A DNA stretch of 38,654 bases from Campylobacterales bacterium (GTDB taxonomy: Bacteria > Campylobacterota > Campylobacteria > Campylobacterales > Sulfurimonadaceae). Numbering within the stretch: position 1 is the first letter of the stretch; each line of letters opens with the position of its first letter. Positions 27,730 to 37,344 of this stretch are shown here, piece after piece. A program made the translations under genes and the position numbers. Location: assembly GCA_024277445.1 (NCBI GenBank), contig JAJRVE010000150.1, positions 1 to 38,654 on the forward strand, given 5' to 3'. The notes below the pieces were generated by a model. That model made no database searches. It was not told where the DNA came from and was given only the letters and a program-made list of their open reading frames with translations.

Positions 27730-27975
27730 ATGATGAAAAAAACTACCGCTGCCATACTTTTACTCGTTAGCTTTACCCTTTTACTTACCGGCATATCATT
27801 CACAAAGGATTGGCTAACTTCCATTAACATCCCCGTTGGTGGACAATGTGTTTTTAGTGAAGCCCAGCAAAAAGACCCTACAACACGTCGAGTCTGCATC
27901 AAGGGAACCTGTATCTTGTATAGCGAATGGATCAAGATGAGTGATGAAGAGAGAGAAGCACTACAAAAAGGGTGA
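27730..27975 (+). CDS. Small secreted or membrane-anchored hypothetical protein (81 aa)
   Basis: N-terminal hydrophobic signal/anchor MMKKTTAAILLLVSFTLLLTGISF; three Cys; AGGAATATG start context. Confidence 0.65.
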   Translation: MMKKTTAAILLLVSFTLLLTGISFTKDWLTSINIPVGGQCVFSEAQQKDPTTRRVCIKGTCILYSEWIKMSDEEREALQKG

Positions 27976-27989
27976 TATAGGCTTTATCG

Positions 27990-29405
27990 CTAAAGGATAA
28001 TCATCATCCATGCGGTACCTATAGTCAAGAAAACAATAGTATTGACCAGCGTGACAATCCCACCATATTTGTAAATCTCACTAGACTCCAAGTAACCACT
28101 ACCTGCGTAGATAACATTGGCGGAAGAGCCTTGTGGGGTGATGAGTGCGTTAAAGTTGGTTGCAAAGAGGAGCATGTAGGTCATCATCTCTGGTGGCACA
28201 CCTGCTTTGACTGCTACACCCAAAAAGACTGAAAAGAGTGCTAACATCTGCGCTGTTTGTGAGACGAAGAAGTAGTGTATAAGCACGTAAGAAACAGTAA
28301 TCAAAACATACACAACTGGCCAACTATAACCCTCCACAGCATGCGAGATAAAACCACCTACCCACGCCATAAAGCCTAATGATTCAAGGTTTAAACTCAA
28401 GGCAAAGAGTATGGAAAACCAGACCAAAGTACCTAAGGCATTTCCCTCTTGTGCAAGGTCTTCAAGGGTAAAGATCTTCGTGATCATTAAAATACCAAGC
28501 CCTAAAAAGGCAACAGCTGTCTTGTCGAGTCCCCATGCACCCGACATTACCCATAAAAAGACCATACCGATGAACACGGCCATCATGATCCACTCGTTTT
28601 TACTCACCTTGCCCATCTTCGCTAAAGATTCTACTGCCATCTGTGGTGCTTGTGGCGTCTCTTTGAGTTCAGGAGGAAAGACCTTGTAGAGTATCCATGG
28701 GACTAAAACAAAAAGTACAAGCACCGGAACAAAGGCCACCGTTGCCCAAGAACCAAAACTAATGTGCACACCGAACTGCTCCGCCATCTTGGCACCAGCA
28801 GGGTTCGCTGCCATCGCTGTTAACCAGAGTGTTGAAGAGAGGGTTAGTCCAGCCATAGATGAGAGCATGAGGTAGGCACCCAGCTTTTTACGGGTACCAT
28901 CTGCCACTTTCGAGCCACTGTCGTGTGCCAAGGCATTGATGATGGGGTAGAGTATCCCTGAACGTGCTGTGTTACTTGGAAAGGCGGGAGAGATGAACAT
29001 GTCTGCCGCAATGACTGAGTACGAAAGACCTAGACTTGATTTACCAAAACGTTTAATGATCATAAAGGCAATGCGGCGACCCAAACCTGACTTTATGACA
29101 CCACGAGCAATCAAAAAAGCGACGATAATAAGCAAGATGAACTCTTGAGAGAAGCCACTGTAAGCATCTTTTGTCGAAAGGGTACCCGTTAATACAGCAG
29201 CAGAAAGGGCTAGAATGGAAGAGGTAAAGATGGGAAGTGCGTTGACCATTACCGCCATGATGGCTGAAATGAAAATAGCAAAGAGGTGCCAGGCTTCTGG
29301 CTTTAGTCCTTCAGGCGTGGGCATAAACCAAAGTAAAAGTCCAAAGGCTAAGACAGCTAACTGTAGGTAATGCTCTTTTCGTATTGTTTTCATGTGCTGT
29401 TTCAT
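27990..29405 (-). CDS. SLC13/DASS-family anion (dicarboxylate/sulfate) permease
   Basis: Multi-TM; SPAFPSNTARSGILYPI and LITPQGSSANVIYAGSGY motifs of the DASS family. Confidence 0.88.
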   Translation of the reverse strand: MKQHMKTIRKEHYLQLAVLAFGLLLWFMPTPEGLKPEAWHLFAIFISAIMAVMVNALPIFTSSILALSAAVLTGTLSTKDAYSGFSQEFILLIIVAFLIARGVIKSGLGRRIAFMIIKRFGKSSLGLSYSVIAADMFISPAFPSNTARSGILYPIINALAHDSGSKVADGTRKKLGAYLMLSSMAGLTLSSTLWLTAMAANPAGAKMAEQFGVHISFGSWATVAFVPVLVLFVLVPWILYKVFPPELKETPQAPQMAVESLAKMGKVSKNEWIMMAVFIGMVFLWVMSGAWGLDKTAVAFLGLGILMITKIFTLEDLAQEGNALGTLVWFSILFALSLNLESLGFMAWVGGFISHAVEGYSWPVVYVLITVSYVLIHYFFVSQTAQMLALFSVFLGVAVKAGVPPEMMTYMLLFATNFNALITPQGSSANVIYAGSGYLESSEIYKYGGIVTLVNTIVFLTIGTAWMMIIL

Positions 29406-29480
29406 CCCTAAGCCCTTCTAAAAATAGCAATTTTTAACATAATAACTCTATAATATATCTTTTAACTTAAGGAAATCTTC

Positions 29481-31901
29481 GTGCCTAAATATTTTTTGAC
29501 GCTCTTCATTTTATCTACCCTAATCTTAACACCTTTTCTCTGTGCAGAAGAGATACAAGCAGAGACTAAGCCAACAACAGTTGTTGAAGAGAAAGCAAAG
29601 TTTATTGCTCTCAGTGATGTTCCTCAAGAGGCCGTCGCAACCCTGACAAAACTCAAAGAGATCAGAGATATTTTTGTCGACACCGAAGAGATCAAAGACT
29701 CGCATGTCACCTTGCCCCCATATCTTGAAAGCATACAGCCATATTTAGCGGCCAGTTTTGACGACCTCATCACCAAACGTAGTATTAGAGAGATCCAAAA
29801 AGAGCGTTCAAGCTGGAAAGTCTATAAACTCAAACTCGAGGAGTGGGCAAAACTCTACGCCGAGCGTATCGCTATCTATGATGAAAAACGAACAGAGCTA
29901 GAAACCTACTCTTCACTTTGGAGCGAGACCCATATCAACGCTAACGCTGAGTCTGCACCAGAGGTTATTCAAACCCATATTGCAAATGTCATTATAGACA
30001 TCGAAAAGTTACGTTCAACCGCTAAGCATAACTATGACCTTCTTTTGACCGATGACAACAGTATCTCTACAACACTCTCACAGATCAATGATCGCCTAGA
30101 CAAACTCAAAGAGATCGAAGAGCAACTACACCAACAGGTTTTTTACAAAAACCGTCTACCACTCTTTGAAGCCTTTGGCCTTGAGCCTTTTTCTCCCTTG
30201 GAATTCATGACAAGCATTAGCACCAACGTTCTCGAAAAGCTCAATGAGTTTAAGATCTATGTTCAAGACCACCCTAAAGAAAAGCTCATCATCGTACTTG
30301 TTGGTCTACTGATAGTCGGAATGATAAGCTATTTTTACTGGCTCTTTCGCCAAGGGAAGCTTTTTGTTGAGTCTATATCGAGCAAACGTAAAGCATTCTT
30401 CTTTATCGCACGGCCTGTTTCAACCGCTGTCTTACTGATAGCACTTATCCAAGTGGGTATCTACTCAGAACAGCCACAAGCCGTTAAAGATATGGTCTTG
30501 TTTATCATTTTCATCCCTGTGTTGCGTATCATCATGCTTGTGCTTAATCCTAAAATAGTGCCCTATCTTTACAGCTATTTCGCGATCTTTTTCTTTGACC
30601 TTTTAGAACGCAATGCCATTAGCAACACCTTAGACGATAGACTACTGCTACTCACCATCAATATTTCGATGATCGCTTTAATTATTGTCTTTCTTAAAAA
30701 TGGTGTCATTCATAGCCTACAGATGGGTGTCATCAAAAAAGTTTTTTACAAGTTCCTACCACTTATGGTTTTGATGTTCGTTGCCTCTATCATCGCCAAC
30801 ATCAACGGTATGTTCTACCTTTCAGAACGCATTACACACGGACTCTTTATTGCCATCCAGTCAAGTATTATCTTCTATGCGCTGACCATCATCCTCTCTG
30901 GTTATCTCATCATCTTTATCAGACGACGTATCAGTCTCGTCTCTAACCTCTTAGACAAATATGCTGACACCCTAGAGCGTAACGTCACCCTCTTCATCAA
31001 GATATTTATGGTGGTCTGGTGGCTTAAGCTTCTCCTGCGCACCTTAGGGTTTGAGAGTGCCTTTAATGAGGTCATTGCTACCATACTAGCACAGTCATGG
31101 ATTGTGGGTGAGACGACCATCTCTGTTAGTGCCTTGGTGAGTTTTGTCATCATCTTGGTAGGAACATGGATACTTTCACGCTTCTTTCAAATGCTCTTGG
31201 AAGTCGAACTATTTTCACGCGTTCATTTTGCCCGTGGTGTTCCAACGGCTATCTCTACCGTTTCAAACTACATCATCATCATCAGTGGTTCACTCATCGC
31301 CATCAGCTCGTTAGGGGTCACTACCCAACAACTCGCTCTTGTCTTTGGTGCGCTTGGTGTGGGTATCGGTTTTGGTCTACGTAACATCATCGCCAACTTC
31401 ATCTCGGGCATCATCATGGTCTTTGAGCGTCCCATACAGATCGGTGATACCATCGAGGTTGATAATACTATGGGTAAGGTCATGAGCATCGGCAGCCGCG
31501 CAAGTGCTATACAGACTTTTGATGGCTCTGAGGTCATTGTCCCTAATGAGAGTTTTATCTCCAGCAAGATCATTAACTGGACTCTCTCTGATGAACGCCG
31601 TCGTAAAGTGCTAGAGATCAAAGTCGCCTTCGACAGTGACATTGACACTGTTTTAAACATTATGAAAGAGGTGGCTATAGCGCATGAGAGTGTGCTTAAA
31701 GATCCTGAGCCACTTCCAGCTTTCCAAGGTTTTGGAGACTACTACCTAGAGTTTAAACTTTACTACTGGTTGGCAGACAACCTCATCGTGGCGCAGAGCG
31801 ATGTAGCCATAGAGGTCTATCGTCGACTCAAGGCGGCAAACATTGCAACCCCAATGCCGGTTCAAAAATTGCTTATGCCCAATGAACAAGAAGAGGGTTG
31901 A
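29481..31901 (+). CDS. MscS-family mechanosensitive ion channel, large
   Basis: LALVFGALGVGIGFGLRNIIANFISGIIMVFERPIQIGDTIEV MscS pore/beta domain signature; signal peptide, coiled-coil N-terminus. Confidence 0.95.
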   Translation: MPKYFLTLFILSTLILTPFLCAEEIQAETKPTTVVEEKAKFIALSDVPQEAVATLTKLKEIRDIFVDTEEIKDSHVTLPPYLESIQPYLAASFDDLITKRSIREIQKERSSWKVYKLKLEEWAKLYAERIAIYDEKRTELETYSSLWSETHINANAESAPEVIQTHIANVIIDIEKLRSTAKHNYDLLLTDDNSISTTLSQINDRLDKLKEIEEQLHQQVFYKNRLPLFEAFGLEPFSPLEFMTSISTNVLEKLNEFKIYVQDHPKEKLIIVLVGLLIVGMISYFYWLFRQGKLFVESISSKRKAFFFIARPVSTAVLLIALIQVGIYSEQPQAVKDMVLFIIFIPVLRIIMLVLNPKIVPYLYSYFAIFFFDLLERNAISNTLDDRLLLLTINISMIALIIVFLKNGVIHSLQMGVIKKVFYKFLPLMVLMFVASIIANINGMFYLSERITHGLFIAIQSSIIFYALTIILSGYLIIFIRRRISLVSNLLDKYADTLERNVTLFIKIFMVVWWLKLLLRTLGFESAFNEVIATILAQSWIVGETTISVSALVSFVIILVGTWILSRFFQMLLEVELFSRVHFARGVPTAISTVSNYIIIISGSLIAISSLGVTTQQLALVFGALGVGIGFGLRNIIANFISGIIMVFERPIQIGDTIEVDNTMGKVMSIGSRASAIQTFDGSEVIVPNESFISSKIINWTLSDERRRKVLEIKVAFDSDIDTVLNIMKEVAIAHESVLKDPEPLPAFQGFGDYYLEFKLYYWLADNLIVAQSDVAIEVYRRLKAANIATPMPVQKLLMPNEQEEG

Positions 31902-31956
31902 AAACGATGCTCTATGCATCCATAAACCCCATAACCAACCTAATACAGGAAACATC

Positions 31957-32517
31957 ATGAAAAATATCTTGATCATCGTTGCCCATCCCAAAGCAGACAG
32001 CTTCTCTTTTGCCATGGCAAACACTTACAAAGAAAATGTCGAGGCCAAAGGCCACAAGGCAGAACTTTTAGACCTTTACCGTGACACTCACCAACAGCCA
32101 TTTTTCACGTATGATGATGCCAACAAGCTAGAAACTGACGCTGCCATGAAGTACTACCAAGAGAAGATCACGCATGCTAATGAGATCGTCTTTGTCTTTC
32201 CTTTTTGGTGGGGAAGTTTCCCTGCTATCTTGAAAAACTTTTTTGACTGGAACCTCTCTAAAGGCTTTGCATTTCATTATGTCGATGGTCGCCCAAAGGG
32301 TCTTTTGCAAGGTAAGCGTGTTAAGGTATTTACAACTACGGGCGCACCTAAATTCATCTACATGATCACGGGTGCCAACCGACGCCTTAAAAAGATGATG
32401 GATCAACAGATCATCGCATTTTGTGGCATGAAGTTGGATGGTTTTCATATCTTCGGTGGTGTTGATACCAGTCGTAAAAACACGGACAAGATCATCGAGA
32501 CCATCAAGGCCCTCTAG
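31957..32517 (+). CDS. NAD(P)H dehydrogenase (quinone)/flavodoxin-like fold oxidoreductase
   Basis: ILIIVAHPKADSFSFAMANTY and FVFPFWWGSFPAILKNFFDW motifs; start at internal ATG after AGGAAAC. Confidence 0.9.
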   Translation: MKNILIIVAHPKADSFSFAMANTYKENVEAKGHKAELLDLYRDTHQQPFFTYDDANKLETDAAMKYYQEKITHANEIVFVFPFWWGSFPAILKNFFDWNLSKGFAFHYVDGRPKGLLQGKRVKVFTTTGAPKFIYMITGANRRLKKMMDQQIIAFCGMKLDGFHIFGGVDTSRKNTDKIIETIKAL

Positions 32518-32528
32518 TGTCCTCTAAG

Positions 32529-32562
32529 ACTATATTTACTATAAAATAGCACTAAATATAGT
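32529..32562. terminator. AT-rich hairpin between convergent genes
   Basis: Perfect 10-bp inverted repeat ACTATATTTA ... TAAATATAGT with 14-nt loop. Confidence 0.4.
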
Positions 32563-32619
32563 TTATTATAATATTTTTACTATTTTAACCAAACCTATTT
32601 ATAGTTGTATAGGCTCAAC

Positions 32620-33126
32620 TTATCTTTCTACGAGAAACTCTGTAAACTCATAGTTGTAAGGATTTTTCTCATCTTTTTCATGATGTTCGCTAAAGACTTT
32701 TTTGATGTTGAGATGTTCATACTCTGGGAAAAATGTGTCTCCCTCAACCTCTAAGTCTATGAAGGTCAGGTAGAGTTTGTCTGCGCTATTAATAGTCTGG
32801 TTATAAAGAAATCCACCACCAATAATAAAAAGCTCTTCCACATCTCCTGCTACTTTAACAGCCTCCTCTAATGAACCTACAACATCACACCCTTCTTGTT
32901 TGTAATCACGATTGTTACTGATGATAATGTTGTGTCTTTTAGGTAACGGACGACCGATCGATTCGTAGGTTTTACGACCCATAATAATAGGTTTTTCTGA
33001 GGTTATTTTTCTAAAGTGTTGCAGGTCTGCTGGCAGGTGCCATGGCATGTCGTTCTCTTTACCGATGACACGGTTTTTTGCCATGGCAACAATGATAGAA
33101 ACTATAGGTTTTTTAGACATACGCAC
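32620..33126 (-). CDS. folA: Dihydrofolate reductase
   Basis: VSIIVAMAKNRVIGKENDMPWHLPADLQHFRKIT and IIMGRKTYESIGRPLPKR. Confidence 0.97.
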   Translation of the reverse strand: MRMSKKPIVSIIVAMAKNRVIGKENDMPWHLPADLQHFRKITSEKPIIMGRKTYESIGRPLPKRHNIIISNNRDYKQEGCDVVGSLEEAVKVAGDVEELFIIGGGFLYNQTINSADKLYLTFIDLEVEGDTFFPEYEHLNIKKVFSEHHEKDEKNPYNYEFTEFLVER

Positions 33127-33977
33127 TACACCGAAAAAGGATAAGCGATAGGATCATGATGCTCATAGCCTGTTACACTAAAGTCATCCATAGTTACCCA
33201 TGTCTCAAGATCTTCTAAGCTCTTAATATCAGGATTGATGTGAAGTTGCGGTGAAGGGAATGGCTCACGCTTCATCTGAACATCACGCATCAACTCCAAC
33301 TGATCTTCATAGATATGTGCATTGACGATCTTGTGATATGCCTTACCTGCTTTATGCCCTGTTATCTGTGCCATCAAGGCTAAAAAGACAAAGACCTGCA
33401 CTTGATTAAAATTAAGACCAAGAGGTACGTCGCATGAACGCTGGTATGAAGTAAGATGCAGGGTATCACCTACCAATGAAAAGGTGTGCGTATGCATACA
33501 AGGACGTAGACAACCCATGTGAAACTCACCAGGGTTATAAAAACTGAGGATCTCACCACGATCGTCGATGCCATTTTTAAGATCGTCAACAATCTTTTTA
33601 AGTTGGTCTACCGTGTTACCCTCAGGTGTCTTCCAAGCACGCCCCTGAACACCATAAACGCGCCCCATGTCATCCTCACCCTTTCGGTAAGGGTTGTTCA
33701 ACCACGCTTCATTAAGGTTCGCATTGGCATCCCACGTCTTCGTGCCAAGTTTACGAAAGTCTGCTGCATTGTCATACCCACGAATGTAACCAATGAACTC
33801 TGCGATCGCCGACTTAAAGTAACTTTTACGTGTCGTGATCAGTGGAAACTTGTTACCACCCACATCATACTCAAGATCAGCGTTAATAAGTGTAAGACAG
33901 TTCTTACCCGTACGCTCGTTTTGTATCCACGTACCTTCGTCGATGATCTTGTTGCAGAGGTCTAAATATTGTTTCAT
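33126..33977 (-). CDS. thyA: Thymidylate synthase ThyA
   Basis: LPxxxRC-type region ([36 protein letters not shown]), internal Met start [15 protein letters not shown]. Confidence 0.96.
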   Translation of the reverse strand: MKQYLDLCNKIIDEGTWIQNERTGKNCLTLINADLEYDVGGNKFPLITTRKSYFKSAIAEFIGYIRGYDNAADFRKLGTKTWDANANLNEAWLNNPYRKGEDDMGRVYGVQGRAWKTPEGNTVDQLKKIVDDLKNGIDDRGEILSFYNPGEFHMGCLRPCMHTHTFSLVGDTLHLTSYQRSCDVPLGLNFNQVQVFVFLALMAQITGHKAGKAYHKIVNAHIYEDQLELMRDVQMKREPFPSPQLHINPDIKSLEDLETWVTMDDFSVTGYEHHDPIAYPFSV

Positions 33978-34007
33978 TGGGCTACCTTTTTTGAAGAGCT
34001 TTTGTCC

Positions 34008-34038
34008 ACGAATTACACGGATAAACACTAATTATTAT
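34008..34038. repeat. Possible dispersed repeat 'CCACGAATTACACGGATAAACACTAATTA' upstream of thyA
   Basis: Sequence resembles a short dispersed repeat seen in many environmental bacterial genomes (from memory); single copy in this window. Confidence 0.35.
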
Positions 34039-34087
34039 TGTGAGAGGATTTTACCATTAATGCGATTAAGCCAAAACTTTCTACTTC

Positions 34088-34261
34088 TCACTTAGTCATC
34101 AAAGTGTCAATTCTGTTGCCATCACAGTCGTATCCATCCTGAGATGCAAGATAATTAAACTTGTACATGCCTAAAATAAGTACCAAAATAAGGCTCACAA
34201 TTAAACTTATAGTAATCCATTTTATTACTTTGTTCCTCTTATTCTGTAAGTGTTTAAGCAC
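34088..34261 (-). CDS. 57-aa single-TM small protein (GTG start), overlaps 3' end of higA; not in the supplied ORF track
   Basis: VLKHLQNKRNKVIKWITISLIVSLILVLILGMYKFNYLASQDGYDCDGNRIDTLMTK*; basic N-terminus, one TM helix, acidic DGYDCDGN tail. Confidence 0.55.
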   Translation of the reverse strand: MLKHLQNKRNKVIKWITISLIVSLILVLILGMYKFNYLASQDGYDCDGNRIDTLMTK

Positions 34262-34625
34262 AATTTATTTTATAGTCTAAAAACAAACTTTCTACTGGTA
34301 TGTGTAATTGTTTATGCAAGCTTCTAATCATCTCAATCGTTAGTTTTCTTTTTCTGTTTAGCACTTCAGAAACTCTTGATTTACTTCCAACGATAGCAAC
34401 TAAATCTTTTTGCTTTAAGCCCTCTTGTTCCATTCTAAACTTTATCGCTTCTATAGGATCGGGTGCATCGATTTTGTAATGCTGCTCTTCATAGGCTTCA
34501 ACTAGCGTAGTTAGTACTTCTAGCTCATCCATCTCTGGTGTGTTGGGTGTAGCTATCATTAAGGCTTCAATCTTTTGAAGCGCGTCACTATAGTTTTGTT
34601 CATTTTTAATGGGTTTAATATTCAT
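34254..34625 (-). CDS. higA: HigA-like XRE-family antitoxin
   Basis: C-terminal HTH: IKFRMEQEGLKQKDLVAIVGSKSRVSEVLNRKRKLTIEMIRSLHKQLHIPVESL; immediately downstream of the toxin gene. Confidence 0.88.
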   Translation of the reverse strand: MNIKPIKNEQNYSDALQKIEALMIATPNTPEMDELEVLTTLVEAYEEQHYKIDAPDPIEAIKFRMEQEGLKQKDLVAIVGSKSRVSEVLNRKRKLTIEMIRSLHKQLHIPVESLFLDYKINCA

Positions 34626-34626
34626 A

Positions 34627-34926
34627 TTATAGATCCTCCATATTAACTTCGTCATACTGCTTATGCGTTCCAATAAACTTTATGAAGACTATTTTTGCAT
34701 AATAGTTGATGGTAACGATCAACCTATATTTATTGCCAGCAATATTGAAGACAATTTTTTCATTTCCGATGACACTGGCACTTCGATACATTGCTTTAAC
34801 TTCATTTGGATTACTCCAATCAAGTTTCAGAACTTCTTTATGCCATGCTTCTAAAGGACTTTTACTATCTTTATAGTGTGATTGCTCATAAAAGTCTTTT
34901 AGTGTTTTCTTTGAAATTATTCGCAT
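34627..34926 (-). CDS. higB: HigB-like type II toxin (mRNA interferase)
   Basis: MRIISKKTLKDFYEQSHYKDSKSPLEAWHKEVLKLDWSN...NIAGNKYRLIVTINYYAKIVFIKFIGTHKQYDEV. Confidence 0.9.
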   Translation of the reverse strand: MRIISKKTLKDFYEQSHYKDSKSPLEAWHKEVLKLDWSNPNEVKAMYRSASVIGNEKIVFNIAGNKYRLIVTINYYAKIVFIKFIGTHKQYDEVNMEDL

Positions 34927-34932
34927 AAAGAT

Positions 34933-34961
34933 ATTATAATATAGTTCCCATTAATGGAACT
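34933..34961 (-). promoter_or_regulatory. higBA promoter/operator: palindrome plus -10 hexamer
   Basis: Near-perfect inverted repeat AGTTCCCATTAATGGAACT (34943-34961), TATAAT on the minus strand at 34938-34933, 6 nt before the higB ATG. Confidence 0.55.
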
Positions 34962-35001
34962 TTAAATATGGTGAGTAAAAATCTTGAGAGATCTTAAACT
35001 T

Positions 35002-36108
35002 TTAAATCCGTCCATACAACTCATTATAAAGACTCAAGGCGTAGCGATCACTCAAAGAAGCGATGTAGTCTGCTATGACACGGTGTTTGTTACGATAATC
35101 TATCTGTTTTAGGTAGTACGGTGGTAAGATCTTCTCCTCTTCCATCATCGCACTATACAAGCCTTTTATAGCCTGTTTTCCTGCGTACATTCGGCGCACG
35201 ATCTGTTTGTGTTGGTAGAGCTCTTGGAAGAGAATCTTTTTGAGTTTTTTGATGTCTGTCTCTAGCTCTTTAGTAAAACCAATAGGGATCTCTGTTTTGG
35301 AGTCGATGACACCTGCTAAGACACGTGAGTTGTCCACCTTGCCTTTTGAGTTGTCTAAGAGGGCATAGACGAGATAGTTGATGAGATGGGAACTAAAACG
35401 GTAGCGGAACATCTCGTCACCATCTTCTTGGCTTACTCCCTCTTCTGCTACCATCGCTAAAACATCTTGTATGATCTTACTCTCTTTAAGCGTCTCAAAA
35501 TTAATGAGTCCAGAGGTAACGCCATCATCAATGTCATGGGTCATGTAAGCGATCTCATCAGCTCTATCGACGACCATCGCTTCGATGGATGGGTGCGTCT
35601 CTAGGTTAAACTGCGCATGAATGCTCTTTGGCAAAAAGCTCTTCTTGTAAGGGTAAGAATGTTTTAAAATGCCCTCTAATGTGGCGTAGGTAAGGTTGAG
35701 TCCTAAAAAAGGTTTGTAACGTTTTTCTAACTTTGTCACCACCCGAAAACTCTGATAGTTGTGCTCAAACCCATTGGTAAAGCCATCATCTTTAAGACAC
35801 TCATCAAGCGTGTCACCACCTACGTGACCAAAAGGTGTATGTCCCATGTCATGCGAAAGCGCGATTGCCTCTGCTAACGACTCTTCAAGACCGAGTTGTG
35901 AGGCGATGGAACGGGCGATCTGTGAAACCTCCAAGGAGTGTGTCAAACGGGTACGAAAGAAGTCACCCTCTTGGTTCAAAAAGACCTGTGTCTTGTACTC
36001 TAACTTACGAAAACTTCCAGAGTGGATAACACGGTCACGGTCGCGTGCATAGGGAGAGCGGAAATCATCATTGATCCCGTAAAATCTTTGGTCTGCTTGC
36101 ATCTTCAT
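35002..36108 (-). CDS. dgt: dGTPase-like deoxyguanosinetriphosphate triphosphohydrolase (HD domain)
   Basis: FRKLEYKTQVF, RTRLTHSLEVSQIARSIA, ALSHDMGHTPFGHVGGD, DRADEIAYMTHDIDDG. Confidence 0.93.
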   Translation of the reverse strand: MKMQADQRFYGINDDFRSPYARDRDRVIHSGSFRKLEYKTQVFLNQEGDFFRTRLTHSLEVSQIARSIASQLGLEESLAEAIALSHDMGHTPFGHVGGDTLDECLKDDGFTNGFEHNYQSFRVVTKLEKRYKPFLGLNLTYATLEGILKHSYPYKKSFLPKSIHAQFNLETHPSIEAMVVDRADEIAYMTHDIDDGVTSGLINFETLKESKIIQDVLAMVAEEGVSQEDGDEMFRYRFSSHLINYLVYALLDNSKGKVDNSRVLAGVIDSKTEIPIGFTKELETDIKKLKKILFQELYQHKQIVRRMYAGKQAIKGLYSAMMEEEKILPPYYLKQIDYRNKHRVIADYIASLSDRYALSLYNELYGRI

Positions 36109-36113
36109 CCTTG

Positions 36114-36641
36114 TTAGCTAGGTATTTTGCTCAGTCGCATCGCTTCGGTAGGCTTTTTGAGCAGTATTGTATCACTTTGGAGTGTGGTTTTGCCAAGGCT
36201 TAGTCTTCCACCGTGCAGTACTTTCGCACGGAGTCCACCTCGCCCTTTCATTTGACGGTAAGTTCCCTTTTGGATGACAGCATCTAGCCATGTACAAGGG
36301 TTACAGTGTGCCATCCCTTCAAAAGTTACATCGCCAATGCTAAACTCTTTACCGATAAGTTCACAAAGGTTGACACCGGAGATCGTGATGTTGCGACGAT
36401 AGTCTCTAATGTCTATCTCTCGCTCAAAAGCCTCTTCGATAGCCTCTGCCACTTCCAAGGAGAAGAAAGTAACGGGGTAAAGACTCTCCTCAAAACGATC
36501 ACCTTTTATCCCTCTTCCTGAAACGAATTCAAGGGTCTCATGGCTTATAGTAGGTGCTTGACCTACCTCGAACTTGGGACGGGTAAAGTAGTTGTGTTGG
36601 GGTGAAGTGAAGAAGTGGTGAAGGGTGATGGCGTAGTCCAA
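36114..36641 (-). CDS. MOSC domain-containing protein
   Basis: GRGIKGDRFE, RRNITISGVNLCELIGKEFSIGDVTFEGMAHCNPC and RGGLRAKVLHGG pattern of MOSC domains. Confidence 0.88.
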   Translation of the reverse strand: MDYAITLHHFFTSPQHNYFTRPKFEVGQAPTISHETLEFVSGRGIKGDRFEESLYPVTFFSLEVAEAIEEAFEREIDIRDYRRNITISGVNLCELIGKEFSIGDVTFEGMAHCNPCTWLDAVIQKGTYRQMKGRGGLRAKVLHGGRLSLGKTTLQSDTILLKKPTEAMRLSKIPS

Positions 36642-36644
36642 GGA

Positions 36645-36866
36645 CTACTTTCCTAGTTCAAACTGCTTGTCAACTTCGATCGGTTTTTGCCCTGGAGGAT
36701 AGGTAGCTTTTTCTGCTTCTTTAGCATTATAGTCACGACACTCTTGTGGGATGTTTTGCATGTTTGGATCATTACGCATAATATCATCACAATTGCTTGC
36801 GTTGATACTAAAGTATGAACACCCTGTTAGTAACAACAGTGTTGGAAGGAGTAAATAAGTTTTCAT
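36645..36866 (-). CDS. Small lipoprotein
   Basis: Lipobox LLLTGC in MKTYLLLPTLLLLTGCSYFSINASNCDD. Confidence 0.7.
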   Translation of the reverse strand: MKTYLLLPTLLLLTGCSYFSINASNCDDIMRNDPNMQNIPQECRDYNAKEAEKATYPPGQKPIEVDKQFELGK

Positions 36867-36921
36867 TTTATATCTTTTTCATTTTTAAGACAATTATACA
36901 GTGTTAGGTTAAAAACCTCAT

Positions 36922-37329
36922 TTAACGCTGGTTCTCTCTGTCGATGGAGAAGTTCGCAAAAGCACCTTCTACACTTAAAACACTACGATATCGTGCTTGC
37001 GTCAGTCGTACACGCTTTGTTTTTAAGTCACAGATAGCAATACGAAAATTAGCACCCATCTGTGGTTCAACAATACAGATAATCTTATCTTCGAGTTGTC
37101 TGGTGGCGTGTACCGTGCCTTGTAAGTTGTGAAAAAAGTATTGCGGATAGCTTAACGGGGTTATCTCAACGATCACCACACTCTCGCGCTGCTCAAAACT
37201 CTCCGCGATGATAGTGGCATCTTCATAACTCTCAAACTGCACGCACCACTCATCGAAGTGCTTGTTAAAATGTACCATATCTTCATCTAAAAAACCGCCG
37301 GCAGGTGATTGAAGTGCAAAAATAGCCAT
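36922..37329 (-). CDS. Hypothetical protein, 135 aa
   Basis: Open ORF with coding-like composition in a same-strand gene run; no recognised family. Confidence 0.65.
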   Translation of the reverse strand: MAIFALQSPAGGFLDEDMVHFNKHFDEWCVQFESYEDATIIAESFEQRESVVIVEITPLSYPQYFFHNLQGTVHATRQLEDKIICIVEPQMGANFRIAICDLKTKRVRLTQARYRSVLSVEGAFANFSIDRENQR

Positions 37330-37344
37330 TAGGATAGACCTCTC

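Noticed and set aside
31843-31956. 38-aa N-terminal extension of the quinone oxidoreductase ORF
   Set aside because: Overlaps the mscS coding end; canonical start MKNILIIVAHPKAD with ribosome-binding site at 31957.
33978-34028. N-terminal extension [17 protein letters not shown] of ThyA
   Set aside because: Encoded by a probable dispersed repeat; canonical ThyA start is [11 protein letters not shown] at 33977.
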